The notes under the pieces are model-generated. The model had not been told where the DNA came from. It did no database searches and saw only the letters and a program-made list of their open reading frames with translations. The position numbers were made by a program, and so were the translations under genes. From positions 318,464-382,463 of the forward strand of contig GG745350.1 of NCBI GenBank assembly GCA_000151295.1: 64,000 nt of DNA, in the 5' to 3' direction. The DNA is from Allomyces macrogynus ATCC 38327 (taxonomy: Eukaryota > Blastocladiomycota > Blastocladiomycetes > Blastocladiales > Blastocladiaceae). Each line of letters begins with the position of its first letter. Position 1 is the first letter of the stretch. Of this stretch, positions 10,765 through 22,259 are shown piece by piece.

Positions 10765-11637
10765 CTACATCCAATCCCACAACACATCAGTCCTTGATTC
10801 TTCGAACGCCCGTGACCAAAAACACGAATACGCACCCAACACCTCCGCCATCGGCACCGACGGCACCTCCCCCTTATCCAAATTCGATCCACCCTCATCC
10901 AACTCCAAGAACGCGACCATACGCCGGAACAAGTCCGGCGTCGCAAACTCGGGCGACGCCAGGAGCACATCATTGAAATGCACACCGCGCGCCTTATGCT
11001 TTGCCCACTCGGCCAGAGTCGCGTGCAGTCCCGGGTCCACGGGCACCACAGCGCGCTCGCGCGGTGCCGTAACGGGCGGGAGCAAACTGCACGAGAGCGG
11101 TGTGCCGTTGTCGTCCGCGACCGTGGGCACCCATAAGGGCACGGAAACGGGTGGAGAAGGCGCACTGGACGTGCCAGGCGCGACGGGGGCCGCGTCGAGG
11201 TACGTGGCGATGAAGTCCGAGTAGGAAGTGAGGGTGTCGGCCACGTCGGTGAGCACGGGGATGCACCAGGTTTCGGCCGGGAGGGCGTCGGCGGGTACGT
11301 CAAGCATGAACACGTCGCCGTCCCCGTCCATTTGCGCGCCGGGTGGTGGGAGTTGTGGGCCAAGCGCGGGGCCGAGGACGGGCGAGGAAGCGTGGTCATT
11401 GGGGTCGGGAACCGAGGGACGTGGTACTGGACCGGCGACGGGTCCATCTCGCGGAGGCTGAGCATTCTGATCTCTTGGTGTGGTCGTAGACAGGGCCGTG
11501 GATGCGGCAGTACTTGGTGGTCGCGATGGAATGGTCGTGGTCGTTGGCGGGCCGGCCGGTGCCATTTCCACGTCGCTGGTCTCGTCGTCCTCTTCGTCCG
11601 AGTAGGCGACAAGCGCCAGGCGATTCTTGCCCAGCAT
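10765..11637 (-). CDS. HCNGP/SAP30BP-like protein
   Basis: Single exon, 290 residues, from the ATG at 11637; the frame extends three codons further but only to a TTG. It opens MLGKNRLALVAYSDEEDDE, the acidic start typical of HCNGP-family proteins, followed by a Pro/Ser/Thr-rich linker. The C-terminal third reads LHATLAEWAKHKARGVHFND, then SPEFATPDLFRRMVAFLELD, and matches the HCNGP domain (a helix followed by N-P-S-I-Y-E-K-L-like sequence, then DE-G-N). Human SAP30BP binds the SAP30 corepressor and contacts splicing factors. A nuclear role is inferred. Its ATG lies 130 bp from that of Gemin2, on the other strand. Confidence 0.75.
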   Translation of the reverse strand: MLGKNRLALVAYSDEEDDETSDVEMAPAGPPTTTTIPSRPPSTAASTALSTTTPRDQNAQPPRDGPVAGPVPRPSVPDPNDHASSPVLGPALGPQLPPPGAQMDGDGDVFMLDVPADALPAETWCIPVLTDVADTLTSYSDFIATYLDAAPVAPGTSSAPSPPVSVPLWVPTVADDNGTPLSCSLLPPVTAPRERAVVPVDPGLHATLAEWAKHKARGVHFNDVLLASPEFATPDLFRRMVAFLELDEGGSNLDKGEVPSVPMAEVLGAYSCFWSRAFEESRTDVLWDWM

Positions 11638-11767
11638 GTCGAACAATGATTGCAGCAGGTTGTGTTCGACGAAAAAAGGATTTGATCAGGGATCAATCTA
11701 GAACTGTCAAGACTGAAAGGATCCCAGACACCATTCTTGCTATTCCCTTACGAGACCCAGCACCAAA
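11638..11767. promoter_or_regulatory. 130-bp divergent promoter, HCNGP-like / Gemin2
   Basis: The two start codons are only 130 bp apart on opposite strands, so the promoters must overlap. Confidence 0.45.
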
Positions 11768-12747
11768 ATGAGCGACTACGACCGCGACTACGACCATCAT
11801 GACCGCGACGGACCCGGCGCAAAGAAAATGTGGGGCGCACTCCCCGTCGCTAACGTATGCTCGACATGATCGACCCGCACCTGTTTTATTTTTCGGCAAC
11901 ATGACGCTCATCACAGCCAGCCCGCCCATAGCATCCCATTGGCCACCCTTCGCTTCCGCCAAGCTCGGGCGAAGAGTACCTGCGTCGCGTGCGGGCCGAA
12001 GCCCTTTCCTTCCCTGACGTGATCGAGGCCGACCCAACCACCGTCGCGCAACACCGCCGCGCTGCACCAAGTAATGACACACACCCTGCCGCCGATCCGC
12101 TGCTCGGCACCGACGCGCTCGCCCCGCCACCGACCTTCCCTCGCGCATGGGCCGAGCGCACGATAGATCAGTACCGTTCGCTGCACACCAAGATTGCCGT
12201 GTCGCGCGCCGCCCTGGTCGAATACGGTCCCGGGGGGATCCCGCTTTCGCACAAGCGCGGCCCGCCCGTCGACGTGGCACAGATCCTCGACACGCTGCCG
12301 ACCCGGTACACCATGTGGTACCGGTTCCTCTACAGCTCGCGCATTCTCGGTGGTTCCGCCCCCGGCGGGTGCGACGACCTGTGGCGCCCCTCGGTGCTCG
12401 TGCACTTCCCGCACGCCAAGGCACTGCAGTTGCTCGATATGCACACGCAGTGGATCGCGACTGCGGCGAGAGGCAATCGCGGGTTGATGGCGGCCGTGGC
12501 TAAGACGGTTTTTTGCCTGTTGGTCGCGCTCGATCCGACGTTGACGGCCGACGAGACGTTTTTGCTCCGGTCGTTGGGCAAGGCGTGTTGCGCGGTTCGC
12601 GAGGAAGGGTTTGGTGGTGGGGAGATGGAGGTTGATGTGGGGGAGGGTGTCAAAGCGGCACGAGAGGACGCACATGCGGAATTGGCCGTGATTGTGTTGA
12701 TTATTGCGCAGGGGTTTGGACAGCGCGATTTATGTGTCTTGAAATGA
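11768..12747 (+). CDS. GEMIN2: Gemin2 / SIP1, SMN-complex Sm-ring assembly factor
   Basis: Exon 1 is 11768-11854 (29 codons, Asp/Tyr-rich) and exon 2 is 11932-12747, with a 77-nt intron (GTATGC...CATAG). The product is 300 residues. Exon 2 starts in the family signature SSGEEYLRRVRAEALSFPDV. It later reads WAERTIDQYRSLHTKI, LPTRYTMWYRFLY, then a helical bundle (AALDPTLTADETFLLRSLGKA), and ends IIAQGFGQRDLCVLK, equivalent to the FDQRDL end of animal Gemin2. The family cradles the Sm pentamer before snRNA loading. An Asp/Gly-rich insert lies near residues 240-265. The neighbouring gene SMD1 encodes one of the Sm proteins Gemin2 binds. Confidence 0.88.
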
Positions 12748-13097
12748 ATGATCTGCGTGTGCGTTGTGTGTTACTTCATTAACCGAGGTCTCATTTTCGG
12801 AGAAAGCCGACGACGCTGGCAGTAGGCAGGCAGATTTCCACACACCAAAGCAGGAACTCGACCAGACCCACAGGTAATGCTTTCCCGGCTGCTCTCACTT
12901 GAGGCTTGGTATCACCACTGCCGCTCCGCTTTCCATTCAGGACAATGCGTCCATATCTTGGTGGCCTTGATTGCCATTACATTAGTATGGCGACAATTTC
13001 CATGCCTCGTCCTGATGGTCGTTACCTGTACAGCATTTCAGGGCGTCTCAATACCAAGAATTACGCATACCGAGAATCAATATCCACAGGAATGGTT
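12748..13097. other. Convergent intergenic region, no gene seen
   Basis: The 3' flanks of Gemin2 and PIG-P; base composition drops toward AT here. Confidence 0.55.
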
Positions 13098-13795
13098 TCA
13101 TTCCACGAGACGGCTCGACTGGTACAGGTACAGGACGAAGTTGACATCGGCGAGCAGGAGATCGCGCATTCCGCTTGCGCCCAGTTGACGCTGGTCGGTC
13201 AAAGCAAAGCAATCTGTGCCGTGGGAATTAACAGCGTGAGATTGTGGAGCGCGCACCGAGCAAGTACGCCGCGAGATATCCCAGAATTGCCACACAAACC
13301 GGTGATTGTTTCAACCAAGTCCCAAGCCGGCGTTTGGCGCATAAAGTGGGCTTGCTGGTAGATGAGAACGAAACCAAGCGTCAAGACCAACCACGCCGGC
13401 CAAGACCACCCACGCAGGAATTGCGAGCGCCCACCATCTAAACAAACGGGCAGCATCCATTGAGACCGGGGAAAACAAAAGCCTGCGAGCGCGGCTGTTT
13501 GTCGTCATGACCAGAGCTCATCTGTACTGGTCGGGGAAGTAGAAACTGCCAAGCGCATGGTGCGCCGCATCAGGCAAGAACGCCCAGACGACAAAGATGA
13601 GCCAAGCCAGCATCGACACGGCATTTATGACAAATCCTAGTATTCGGCGCGAAGCTCATCGTGATCGGATACTGAGGGCGGCACGGCCGGATTTCCAGGT
13701 CCAACAAGATCGCGTCCATGGTCGTCGTTACTGGCACATGCTCGTCTCGCCTGTTGGCGGGATGGAAACGAAGGAGACACTTGCACACCGAACAT
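13098..13795 (-). CDS. PIGP: PIG-P, GPI GlcNAc-transferase subunit P, with apparent frameshift
   Basis: Four exons: 13795-13732, 13654-13528, 13437-13300 and 13213-13098 (introns 77, 90 and 86 nt, all GT-AG and phase-compatible). Exon 2 reads RRILGFVINAVSMLAWLIF then VVWAFLPD and LGSFYFPDQ (first membrane helix). Exon 3 gives WWALAIPAWVVLAG, the most conserved PIG-P block, then in another frame LTLGFVLIYQQAHF and WDLVETIT. The splice to exon 4 rebuilds TITD, followed by GASGMRDLLLADVN. This follows the human protein order: WAF, WALA-P, TITD, ALRDI-I-EVN. PIG-P belongs to the ER complex that starts GPI-anchor synthesis. One surplus base (or two missing) in exon 3, about 13375-13415, breaks the frame. 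Exon 1 (MFGVQVSP...) is the least certain part. Confidence 0.75.
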
Positions 13796-15904
13796 AGACG
13801 ACCAAAATTATGCAATTCTGGCAGCGCTTTTTCAGGGAGCGAGAATCTTCAAATGAACACAATCCTTCAATAAAACACCTTGATACCAAAGCTTGACCTC
13901 CGATTTCTCGTCAAACACCAGCGGTCCAGCCGGATGAGACGTGCATCACACTCACCACAATCTTTGATGCGCATGAACACAAGGTCTGGGTCATGGACAC
14001 GCTTGTTCCAGCGCCAGACATGGCCAACATGCGCTTTATGGCGTTGTTGTGCTTGGAGCTGTGATAAATGCCATGTGTGAGCAGCCAATGTGGCAGCCTG
14101 TTAGCGTTGAGTGAGGAGAGGGATTGGCGATCAAGGCTGAGTGATGCTTGCGCGTTGTTGATGATTTTGGTGGATACCTTTCTTTGAAATGTTTCAAACA
14201 ATACCGTTCTTGTGCGAATGGATTGGACGAGAGCTAGATTTGTCCATGACAGGTCACAATCGCGTTCTGGCAGCAAAGCACATCACACCAGAAAGATTTA
14301 ACCAGTCCAAATCTCTTCAAATCAAAGAAAATTGGTTGCCTTTGCGGCCTTTTCGTTAGCTCAATTAGTGTGCTTATGCGAGATGACGTGCTGATCTGAT
14401 CTCTGTGTTGCCAATTTAGCAACAATTCTAACCCCTGACATGTCAACTGGCGAATCAGAGAGTCGATTTTCGCAGAGAAAAGCCTCAAATCAAGGGGTGC
14501 TCTGTACAACACTACGCACAAAGAGTAAATTGTACGGATGTGGCGCATGACTTGACGCGTGGTCGGGTTGAGCCAAACCATGACATTTTTTGGCGTTAAA
14601 TAGGTATCAAGAGGCAGGGATGGATCTCTGGCCTGGGAGCATCAACATGATTGAAAATCTTGGAACTGCTGGTGTTCTTGTACGATTAGCCATTAATTTT
14701 GATGGGCCAAAGATGAGCGCTGCACAGGGCTCATTCAGTCGAAATTGGAGCAGACCCATTCATCTTGACGATGAACAAGCGACAACCAGAGAAGCTCAAT
14801 TTCATTTTGTTGAACCGGAATTGTTGCCTTCTTGGAGAAAGGGCATACTCTAACAGAAAACATCAGGCTGCCAGGTGTTGAGGATGAGGCGACCAGGAGG
14901 ACCTCCTGACCAAAACGCACTCAAAGCAGTTTTCGAGCTCAAAGTGCACCGCCGCCTCCGCGGTGGGCCAGGATATATCATCGAATATGATGCGCTTATA
15001 CTTGCGACGTCCCAGAGGCGTACTGCAGACCGTCGCGGATAGTTTTGACTACCCTGGACGAGCTGGAGAGGCGCGCGCAAGATGGGATACTCATCACGTG
15101 AAGTCGGTCCACAAATCTATATCTTTCCAGCATGTCTCCTTCCTCTCGAGTTCAGCGGCCTCGTCCTCCTTCTCCTCCTCCTCCTCAGTCTCCCTACTCT
15201 CGCCTTCTCCCATCTGGCTCCATACTCCCGGCCAGAAGTCTGAGGGCCGTGCGCGTGAGCTAGCGTGCTGATTGCCTTGGATTGTGATTTGATGTTTATT
15301 AGTTTTTCGTTCCGTTTTCGTTTTGGCTGTGTGTGTTTGGTTATGCGGCGTTTCTTGGCCGTCTGCGATTGTTGCTGAAAAGAAGAGACTCCAATGGTGA
15401 GCAGCTTGCATGACAGACCCTATGGCAGAGAGCAATGTGTGGTTATGGGCCTGAGGGTGTTCCCGTGCGCCTTTCCCGGTTTCTGGGGAGCCCTTGCGCG
15501 CATGCCTATTGGAAGAGTCTGTGCTCGATCGGATTTGCTAGCTTTGGCCGACCCATCCGCACCCTGCTTTTTGTGTAGCACAGTGTGGTGAGCACCACAG
15601 CTCAAGAGCGAATTTGCCTTCAAGTCGATCAGCGAGCGACGGATGTGGGTTCACTTTGCAAACCAAGTCACGATTCATTGGCCCTTGTTGGTTTCCGACG
15701 TGTTGTAGCAAAAGTGTTCTCCCAATCAAGCGCGACCATGCCAGTGCAGGCGATGTACGAGCTTGAACAGTTTCGAAATACGGCAAATGACAGATAAAAG
15801 ACAAATAGACAATCCATGGGTTATATTTCTCGGATTTCACGGCGTTCTTGACACTCCTTCACGAACCAGGACCAGCCTGGCCGATAGCGGGTAACGGTTT
15901 CAAC
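13796..15904. other. 2.1-kb AT-richer stretch without a recognisable gene
   Basis: Frames here are short (121 residues at most), lack domain motifs and do not join by plausible introns. Examples are a minus-strand 115-codon frame ending at 14234 and a plus-strand 87-codon frame at 14590. A C/T-rich CTC-repeat run lies at about 15160-15210. The composition is clearly less GC-rich than the flanking genes. It may be decayed mobile DNA, but I saw no terminal repeats. Confidence 0.5.
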
Positions 15905-18900
15905 TCACACCACTGCACCGCCGCCGGTCGAATGCATCCCCGCCCCCAACCCGGCCGCACTCCGCTCGCCCTCACCCTCAGGCGCATCGCCATCATCATG
16001 ATGCCCGCCGCCATGCCCGCCGTGATGATGATGGTGCAGGAAATCGAGCCACGCGTGCAAATCCGCGCGCGTCACGACCGCCACGGGCGCATTCGCATCA
16101 TCCACCACGACGATATGCCGTGCCCCGAGCGTGCGGAACCGGCGGTACGCTTTCGTCGCTGCCGTCCTTGGCGTGACCGTCAGCGGCGACCGGTTCAGCG
16201 CGGCCTCTACGAGATCCACGATCGGCACCGCCAGGACGTCCGCGGGCCACGACGCGCGCGCGAGTTCAAATTCCTCGTGCACATCCGAGACCCGTTTTGC
16301 GAGCCGCCACCCGCGCCGCGGAATCGTGCCGCGCAGAGGCTCGATAGGGCCCGCAGACGAGCATGCGGCGTTAATGATTTCCACGAGTTGGTCACGGAGC
16401 AGGAGGCCCTGCAGTCGACCGTGCTGGGTCACGGGGAAGCCCGTGTACGGTACGGCGCTGAGCAGGTCGAGAGCGGTGCCGGCGGTCAGGCGGAGAGGGT
16501 CGAGGTCGAGCGCGACGATGCGGGTGGTGGGCTTGTGGCCGCGGGTCGCGGCAAGGGCTTCCTCGACGGTCCACTTGCGCAGCGCATGCGGTGGGGTGTC
16601 GGGCAGGTAGGCCATGTGCATGGCTTCGATTTCGAGGTGGTATTGCGATTCGCCGAGCAGGTTGCCGATGACCGTGGCGAGGATTACGACGAGGGTGATG
16701 CCGTTAAGGTAGGTCTATCGCGGTGCGGGGGCTGTGAGTAATTGGAACGGATTCAGCGCAGAGGAGCGGGTGAAGAAGACAGCGAACCTGCTCGTTGGTC
16801 GACTGCAGCGCAATGACGATAATCGTGATCATCATGCGCGACGTGCCCGCCCAGAAGGCTGCCATGCCGAGAAGCGCACTTGCGCCCGGATCCAGGAGTG
16901 GCGACCCGATCGAGCTCTTCCACTGGTTGATACCTGGATGCACGCATGGGACGACCAGAAATGAGAAAACGACACGACAAAGCTACCCGTAAACCAACGT
17001 ACCGAGAGCGTATAAACGACCAAACGTTGCGCCAATCACAAGCACCGGGAGCACCAGGTCCGTCGGCATCGAAATATGGTGAGTGAAGAGCGAGAGCGCC
17101 AAGTAGACGAGCCCAAACATGAGCAACCCCTTCCATTCAAACAGGTAATAGTAGCCGCGCGCGAAAAGATTTTTGAGAATGTCTTCCGGCTGATTCATGA
17201 CGAGTGACGCGACTTGATGGTAGCACTTCGGCTCCGTGAGCGGTTTGGCCTCGGCCGAGCGTTTGGCCAGAACCGTGCCATTGGACGACGCACGGCGAGC
17301 GAGCGGCTTGTTGAAGTCGGCGTCAAAGTAGAGGCCCGGCGGGTAAAGTGCCGACCGGTACTGCGCAATCGATTGCACGACGAGCGCATGCACAGCGGCG
17401 TCGTCGGACGGGAGCAGCGGGACGCTCGTCGTTGGCGACAAGGTGTTGCACGTGTCAGCCATGGACGTGTACCGCGTGGCCGCGTCCTGTTGCGATCATC
17501 ACCGCGGTCAATGGTATGCGAAACGAATCGAAGAAGGTGGACTACAGTACCGAAATGACTTGGTTGCGGATCCGTGCGTCCAAGCAGACCGTGTCGTCGA
17601 GCCACTCGATGCACGAGTCGAACAGGTTCGACGGGTCGTACTCGATCACGCCGTCGTCCATGGCGTTCAAACTGCTCACCCATGCATCGCACGTGTTGAC
17701 ACACGGATTGGCGGGCGGGATCTTGACGAGGTGCTTGAGACTGCGGTCAAATGGCGTGCACAATGATCCCTGATAAGAGCAAATATTGGTCAGTTCGGCA
17801 CTTGAGTCACGTCGGCAAAATGGGAAATGTGGCCAAACATACGTCACGCTCCGTGGGCAGCTCAATCATGAGCGACGACGCGGTCATGGTGATCAAAACA
17901 ACGACCACGACCTCGATCAGACGACGCGGCACGCTCGGATGAATGAACTTGGCGCGCCAGACGCCAATCTTGGCCACCAGGACGTTGTAGAAATGACCGA
18001 GGACACCTGATCAGGAAGTGCGGATGCGTCAGCGCGATTCTTCAAAACGGAAACATGTAACAAACCCAACGTACCGCCAACGACACCCATGATCACAAAG
18101 CTCAAGTACTCGACGGCCGTGATGCGGATGCTGCAGTGCGCATTGACCGAGTAGATCGAGTACGAGTCACCGTTGATTTTGGTGCCGTGCGAGTAAAGAC
18201 TCGTCGCGACCATGGTCATGGAGCACGCAAAGAGGGCCTTGAGCAAGAGAGACGGCGAGTAGAACGAAATGGCCTCTTCCAGGGCAAAAATCACGCCGGC
18301 CACGGGGGCTACGTGTGTGTCAAGATCGAGAGGTGAGGCAAAAGGGCAACTACGAGCGTCTGGCCAGGTGGAGAGCAAGCGGAAAGAAGCGCACCTTGGA
18401 AAGCCGTCGCGACACCGCATGCAGCGCCAAGCGTCGCAAACACTTGGAGCTCGTGCGACCGCACGTTCCGGATCATGGACCGCGACTCGGCGTGCAAGTC
18501 GCGCACGCCGTAGTAAGCCTCTGCAAGCCGCGGAATCTTCTTGAGGTTGCGCACGATCATGATGCCGATAATTGCGCAGGCTTTTGGAGGCGCCGGATGA
18601 AACAGTCAGCAGCAAGATCCAACACAGCAAAGCGGCAATTCACTCAAGTCGACGCACCGTGAATCAGCGGCCCGTCGTAGCCGCTGTAGAGCCCGCTCGA
18701 GACGATGCACACCATGCCGACGACCTTGGCGCCGAGCGTCTGCCAAGTCACAAATGCGGGCTGGTCGAGGCCGTTGAGAAACGAGATCACTTCGGGCATG
18801 CCCGACCCTCCCGCCGAGGGCTCGAGAATAGTGATAATGGCCCCAATCAACGCCGGAATAAGTGCGAATCCGACCATCGACCCCCAGAACGCGATAAACG

Positions 18901-19426
18901 ACTGCTCATGCGCGGCCTTGGCTTGCTTGACGCGTAGTTCAAAAAGGATCTTGGTAACATGGTGCAGCCCATAGTAGAGCGCCGCCGTGACAAACCCGAG
19001 AATCACGCAAAGGAGGGCGCGAACGGCGTTTTGGCGCGACGGGCGCACACGCTGGTAGTAGCGCTGCATCGGCGCGCTGTCGACTTCCTCGTAGTCCACG
19101 GACCGTGTCAGAGCAGTCATGTTGTTGCGCTGCGCCGTGAGCCGCTTGCGCAGCTGGCCGCCCAGACTCACGCGCACGGTCGCGGACTCTGCTGGGCCGA
19201 GTGCGTGCGCTGCGACACTGTTGCCGCGTGCAGTCGCGTGCAAATCATCGTGCTGGTCGGCAGCGGAGTCGGTTGAAATCCATTGGCCAGCTCGAGGATC
19301 AACCGCGTCGGCATCGGCATGGTCAGGGTTGAGAGCAGCTGTTGACCCCAAGTCGTTGGCGGAGCGGCCCACACGGTGCGCGGGCGAACCGTCGCGACTT
19401 GGCGGACTCGCGCGGCCGGCTTGCAT
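15905..19426 (-). CDS. CLC chloride channel/transporter with C-terminal CBS domains
   Basis: Eight exons: 19426-18658, 18580-18395, 18308-18075, 18006-17843, 17769-17551, 17486-17003, 16933-16788 and 16714-15905. Seven GT-AG introns of 64-86 nt all keep phase, giving about 1003 residues. After a 130-residue cytosolic N-terminus come the membrane helices. GGSGMPEVISFLNG matches the GSGIPE filter motif, GVIFALEEAISFY holds the LEE glutamate of proton-coupled members, and VVGGVLGHFYNVL plus LVIGATFGRLYALG are typical of the ClC-6/7 group. Two CBS repeats follow (VPYTGFPVTQHGRLQGLLLR and LGARHIVVVDD), then a His/Gly-rich tail. The usual GKEGP motif reads GYDGP (Asp codon at 18674-18676), so the gating Glu is Asp. 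Probably an endosomal/vacuolar anion transporter. Confidence 0.93.
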
Positions 19427-20411
19427 AGCTGATTGCTGAAAGTATCCTCGTGGTGGTGGTTCAAAGTGTGCGCCAAGTTGCAGGCCGAGAGGATCAAACG
19501 ATGTTGCTGAGATGCTTGGTGCAGGTCACGGTGCCAGTCCCCAGTCATTCGTGTCGTCGGACCCGACCTTGACGTGATCGTTTCGAGAGAGACTGGGCTC
19601 ACGATATTTATGGGCAGAACGAAGCCATCGCGACCAAATGAGATCCAGACTGGCAGGATGGCGGCAGCTATGAACGGATGTCGCCCATGCTACCGTTCCT
19701 CCAGTCTTGCACGAAACGCAGAATGTTGCAAGAAGAGAGCAAGGGAATGCCAAGACACAGAGTACACACGCGTGCACGGCAGCGGCCCGTATCCAACCGC
19801 AAACGGCGTAGGGCAAAGCAGCGGCGGCAGCAAGCGATCCACCAGCTGCCTTCACGGACAAGGGGCCGTCCCACGAAGACGACGGACGACGCGTCGGCCC
19901 ATGCCATACCGCATGAGCGCCGCCGGCATGGCCAGATGGGGCTTGACGTGGGGGCCGCCGTTCACGCTCTGCGCCATCACGCCCTGCGGCTGAGTGATTG
20001 TTTTTTGCGAGGTTGGCAGGTGCATTTCGTGCGCGACAATGACACACAAAATGCACGTGTGAGGCGCGGCAAGCCAATTTTACACGGAAAACGTGGGGCC
20101 GAAAACGCGCTCTGACTGGCCTTGATACTTGAGCAAACGACATGGCAATCGCGATTTCTCCTAGCTCGACTACCAACGCTGCACAATAGCCTGTCGCTCT
20201 TGGCGGCCACTACAACGTCCCGTCGCTCAACTGGCACGACTACTTGCTCCGCGACGTCTGAACAGCCCCCGGCCGTCATTTTGCGATTTGAACGCGCTGC
20301 CACTTGCACTTTCCACACGAACCGTTGCCAAGCATCGGCCAACCAGCCAAACCCGTTCTTCTCGTCAGCTCTCGACCGAATACGATACTTTGCATTGTCT
20401 GGCGCGCTGCC
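19427..20411. other. Divergent intergenic region, no confident gene
   Basis: This stretch between the CLC gene and the next plus-strand gene carries long overlapping frames with no domain. A minus-strand ATG at 19977 opens a 41-codon frame with a possible GTATGG donor after 23 codons, but I could not find a convincing second exon. It could hide a short spliced gene. Confidence 0.4.
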
Positions 20412-22259
20412 ATGGACGAATTTGGACCGAAAGTGGCCGTTCCCGTCGCGCCGTCCGCGACCGTGCCTGTATCAGGCCCTCCTCGTTTGCAGGCGCACCA
20501 GGGCGTCAACAGAGCGGCATTTTCGAGTACATTTCCCGTGAAAGATGACGTTGAGCTGATGGTGGTATGTTCGTGTTCGCAGACACGGCCGCGAAGCCAT
20601 GCGTGAGCGTCGGCTTTATGCTTCGGCTAACATTGTGCCTTCTCGCACGACTTCATATAGACACGGCTCCGTACACGTCTCCGGCAAGCGGTAGCGACCG
20701 TTTCTGCGGAGCGGCCATCGAGCACGTCCGTGAGCGCTGCAACGGCGTACCACCATGTCCAACGGTCCCCACCCTCGCTCGCAGAATTGCTCGCCAACCC
20801 CATGGCCCTCGCGGTCACAGCCTCGAGCGCACACAACGGCGACATTCTCGCCTCCTTGAGCGCCGCGTCGCGCTTGTCATCGCAATTGGCTCTGTCCGCT
20901 GCCAATTCGGCCCGTTCGCGTGACCCTGTCCTCGCTCGCGACACGAAACCCGTTCTCTCCACCACACATCTTGCTTCTTCTCGTTATGGGCCCGCGCCTG
21001 CCTCCTCGGCGACCGTCACGCGCGCCATGCTGGCCTCGTCGGGCCCATCAGGCCATGCAGGCGCGTCGACGACGCTTCCCGAACCGACGAGGAGCTCTGG
21101 CGCCGCCGAGTCGCATTCTTCGCTCGCCGCGCAACTGCCCGCGGCCGCGTACCACGAAATGGAAGAAGCTGCGCTCGCCATCTTGCAAATGATCAACGAC
21201 ACGGCCACGGCGCCCGCACATGCGCTCGCCGGGTCACCCTCGACCACGGCAACGAGCCGCACGCCCGGTTCGCCTGCACCGTCATCCATGTCCTCGCCAC
21301 CCGACGCAGCGGCTGCTCTAACACCGGCCATGGGCGACCTGGCACTCTCGTCAAGCCCCGCACCCGAAAATGCGCCGTTCGATTTTGTCGTCGAGGATGT
21401 GGACGGGATGGCCGAAATGGGTGCAGCGGCGCTGCTCGCCATGAACCATTACGCGCCGTCGGGCCCGTCGTCGCCCCCGCCCAATGCAGACGCAGCTGGG
21501 GTTCTTGGACCACCACCCCCACCACCGGCGAAACTGTCATTTTCGGCACCTCCCTCGTTTGTCGCGCCACGCCGGCGTGTCAAGAGCTTGTCTGCAGCGA
21601 CTGCGTCGTCCACTGGTCCGCGCACTTCCGCCGCGAACCTCATCATGGCGCGCCGTTCCTCGCTGCACGGTCTCGAACCCGCATCAGCACCTGCTGCTGC
21701 CGCTGCCGCTGCCGCTGCAGCTTCCGCATCAGCGCGTCCACGACCGCGTCCTGCGCACCTCCCACCACCCCTCTCCTCCTCCTCTTCCCGCAAGCGCCGC
21801 CGGTCGTTGTCCGCTGCCGAGCACCTAATCATCGGACAACTCGCGCGGTCGCCGCTCGCCACGTCGTTCCTATCCGCCATGGCCGCTGGACCCGCACCGT
21901 CGTCGTCGTCGTCTTCGCACTTGCTCCCGAGTTCTGCCGCCGGATCTTCTTCCTCTAGCGAGACTGCGGGCAAGAGGCGCCGGCTCACGCTCACGTCGCG
22001 CGACTTGTCGTCGGCGACCGAAGAAGTGGTCGACCTTCAGTCGGCCGCAACGGCACTCGTGGGCGGTGGCGGAGGGATGCCGCGGTCCCCGCCGCCGCCG
22101 CTGCATAGTGTGTCGCCTGCGGCGGGTGCGCGGCCACGGTCTTTGCATTCAATTCAGGAGGATATGAACGAGGAGGCGCAGCTTGAGGGGTCGGGACAAG
22201 GTGAGGTCGATGTTGTTGCGGGGACGAGTGGTGATGGGATGGCACCAATGCAGTCGTAG
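20412..22259 (+). CDS. Unrecognised Ser/Ala/Pro-rich protein
   Basis: Exon 1 is 20412-20564 and exon 2 is 20661-22259. The 96-nt intron has textbook signals (GTATGT, CTAAC, ATATAG) and keeps phase, which is the main evidence for a gene. The product is about 583 residues. Early parts read VKDDVELMVTRLRTRLRQAV and SPPSLAELLANPMAL; residues 200-330 include an acidic patch (DFVVEDVDGMAEMG). There are poly-Ala, poly-Ser and poly-Pro runs and basic clusters (PRRRVKSL, SRKRRRSLS, GKRRRLTLTS) that look like nuclear localisation signals. There is no known domain. A nuclear regulatory protein is a guess from composition. Confidence 0.62.

Noticed and set aside
14234..14581. 115-codon minus-strand frame in the AT-richer stretch
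   Set aside because: ATG-started but without any recognisable motif, intron or promoter; not enough to call a gene.
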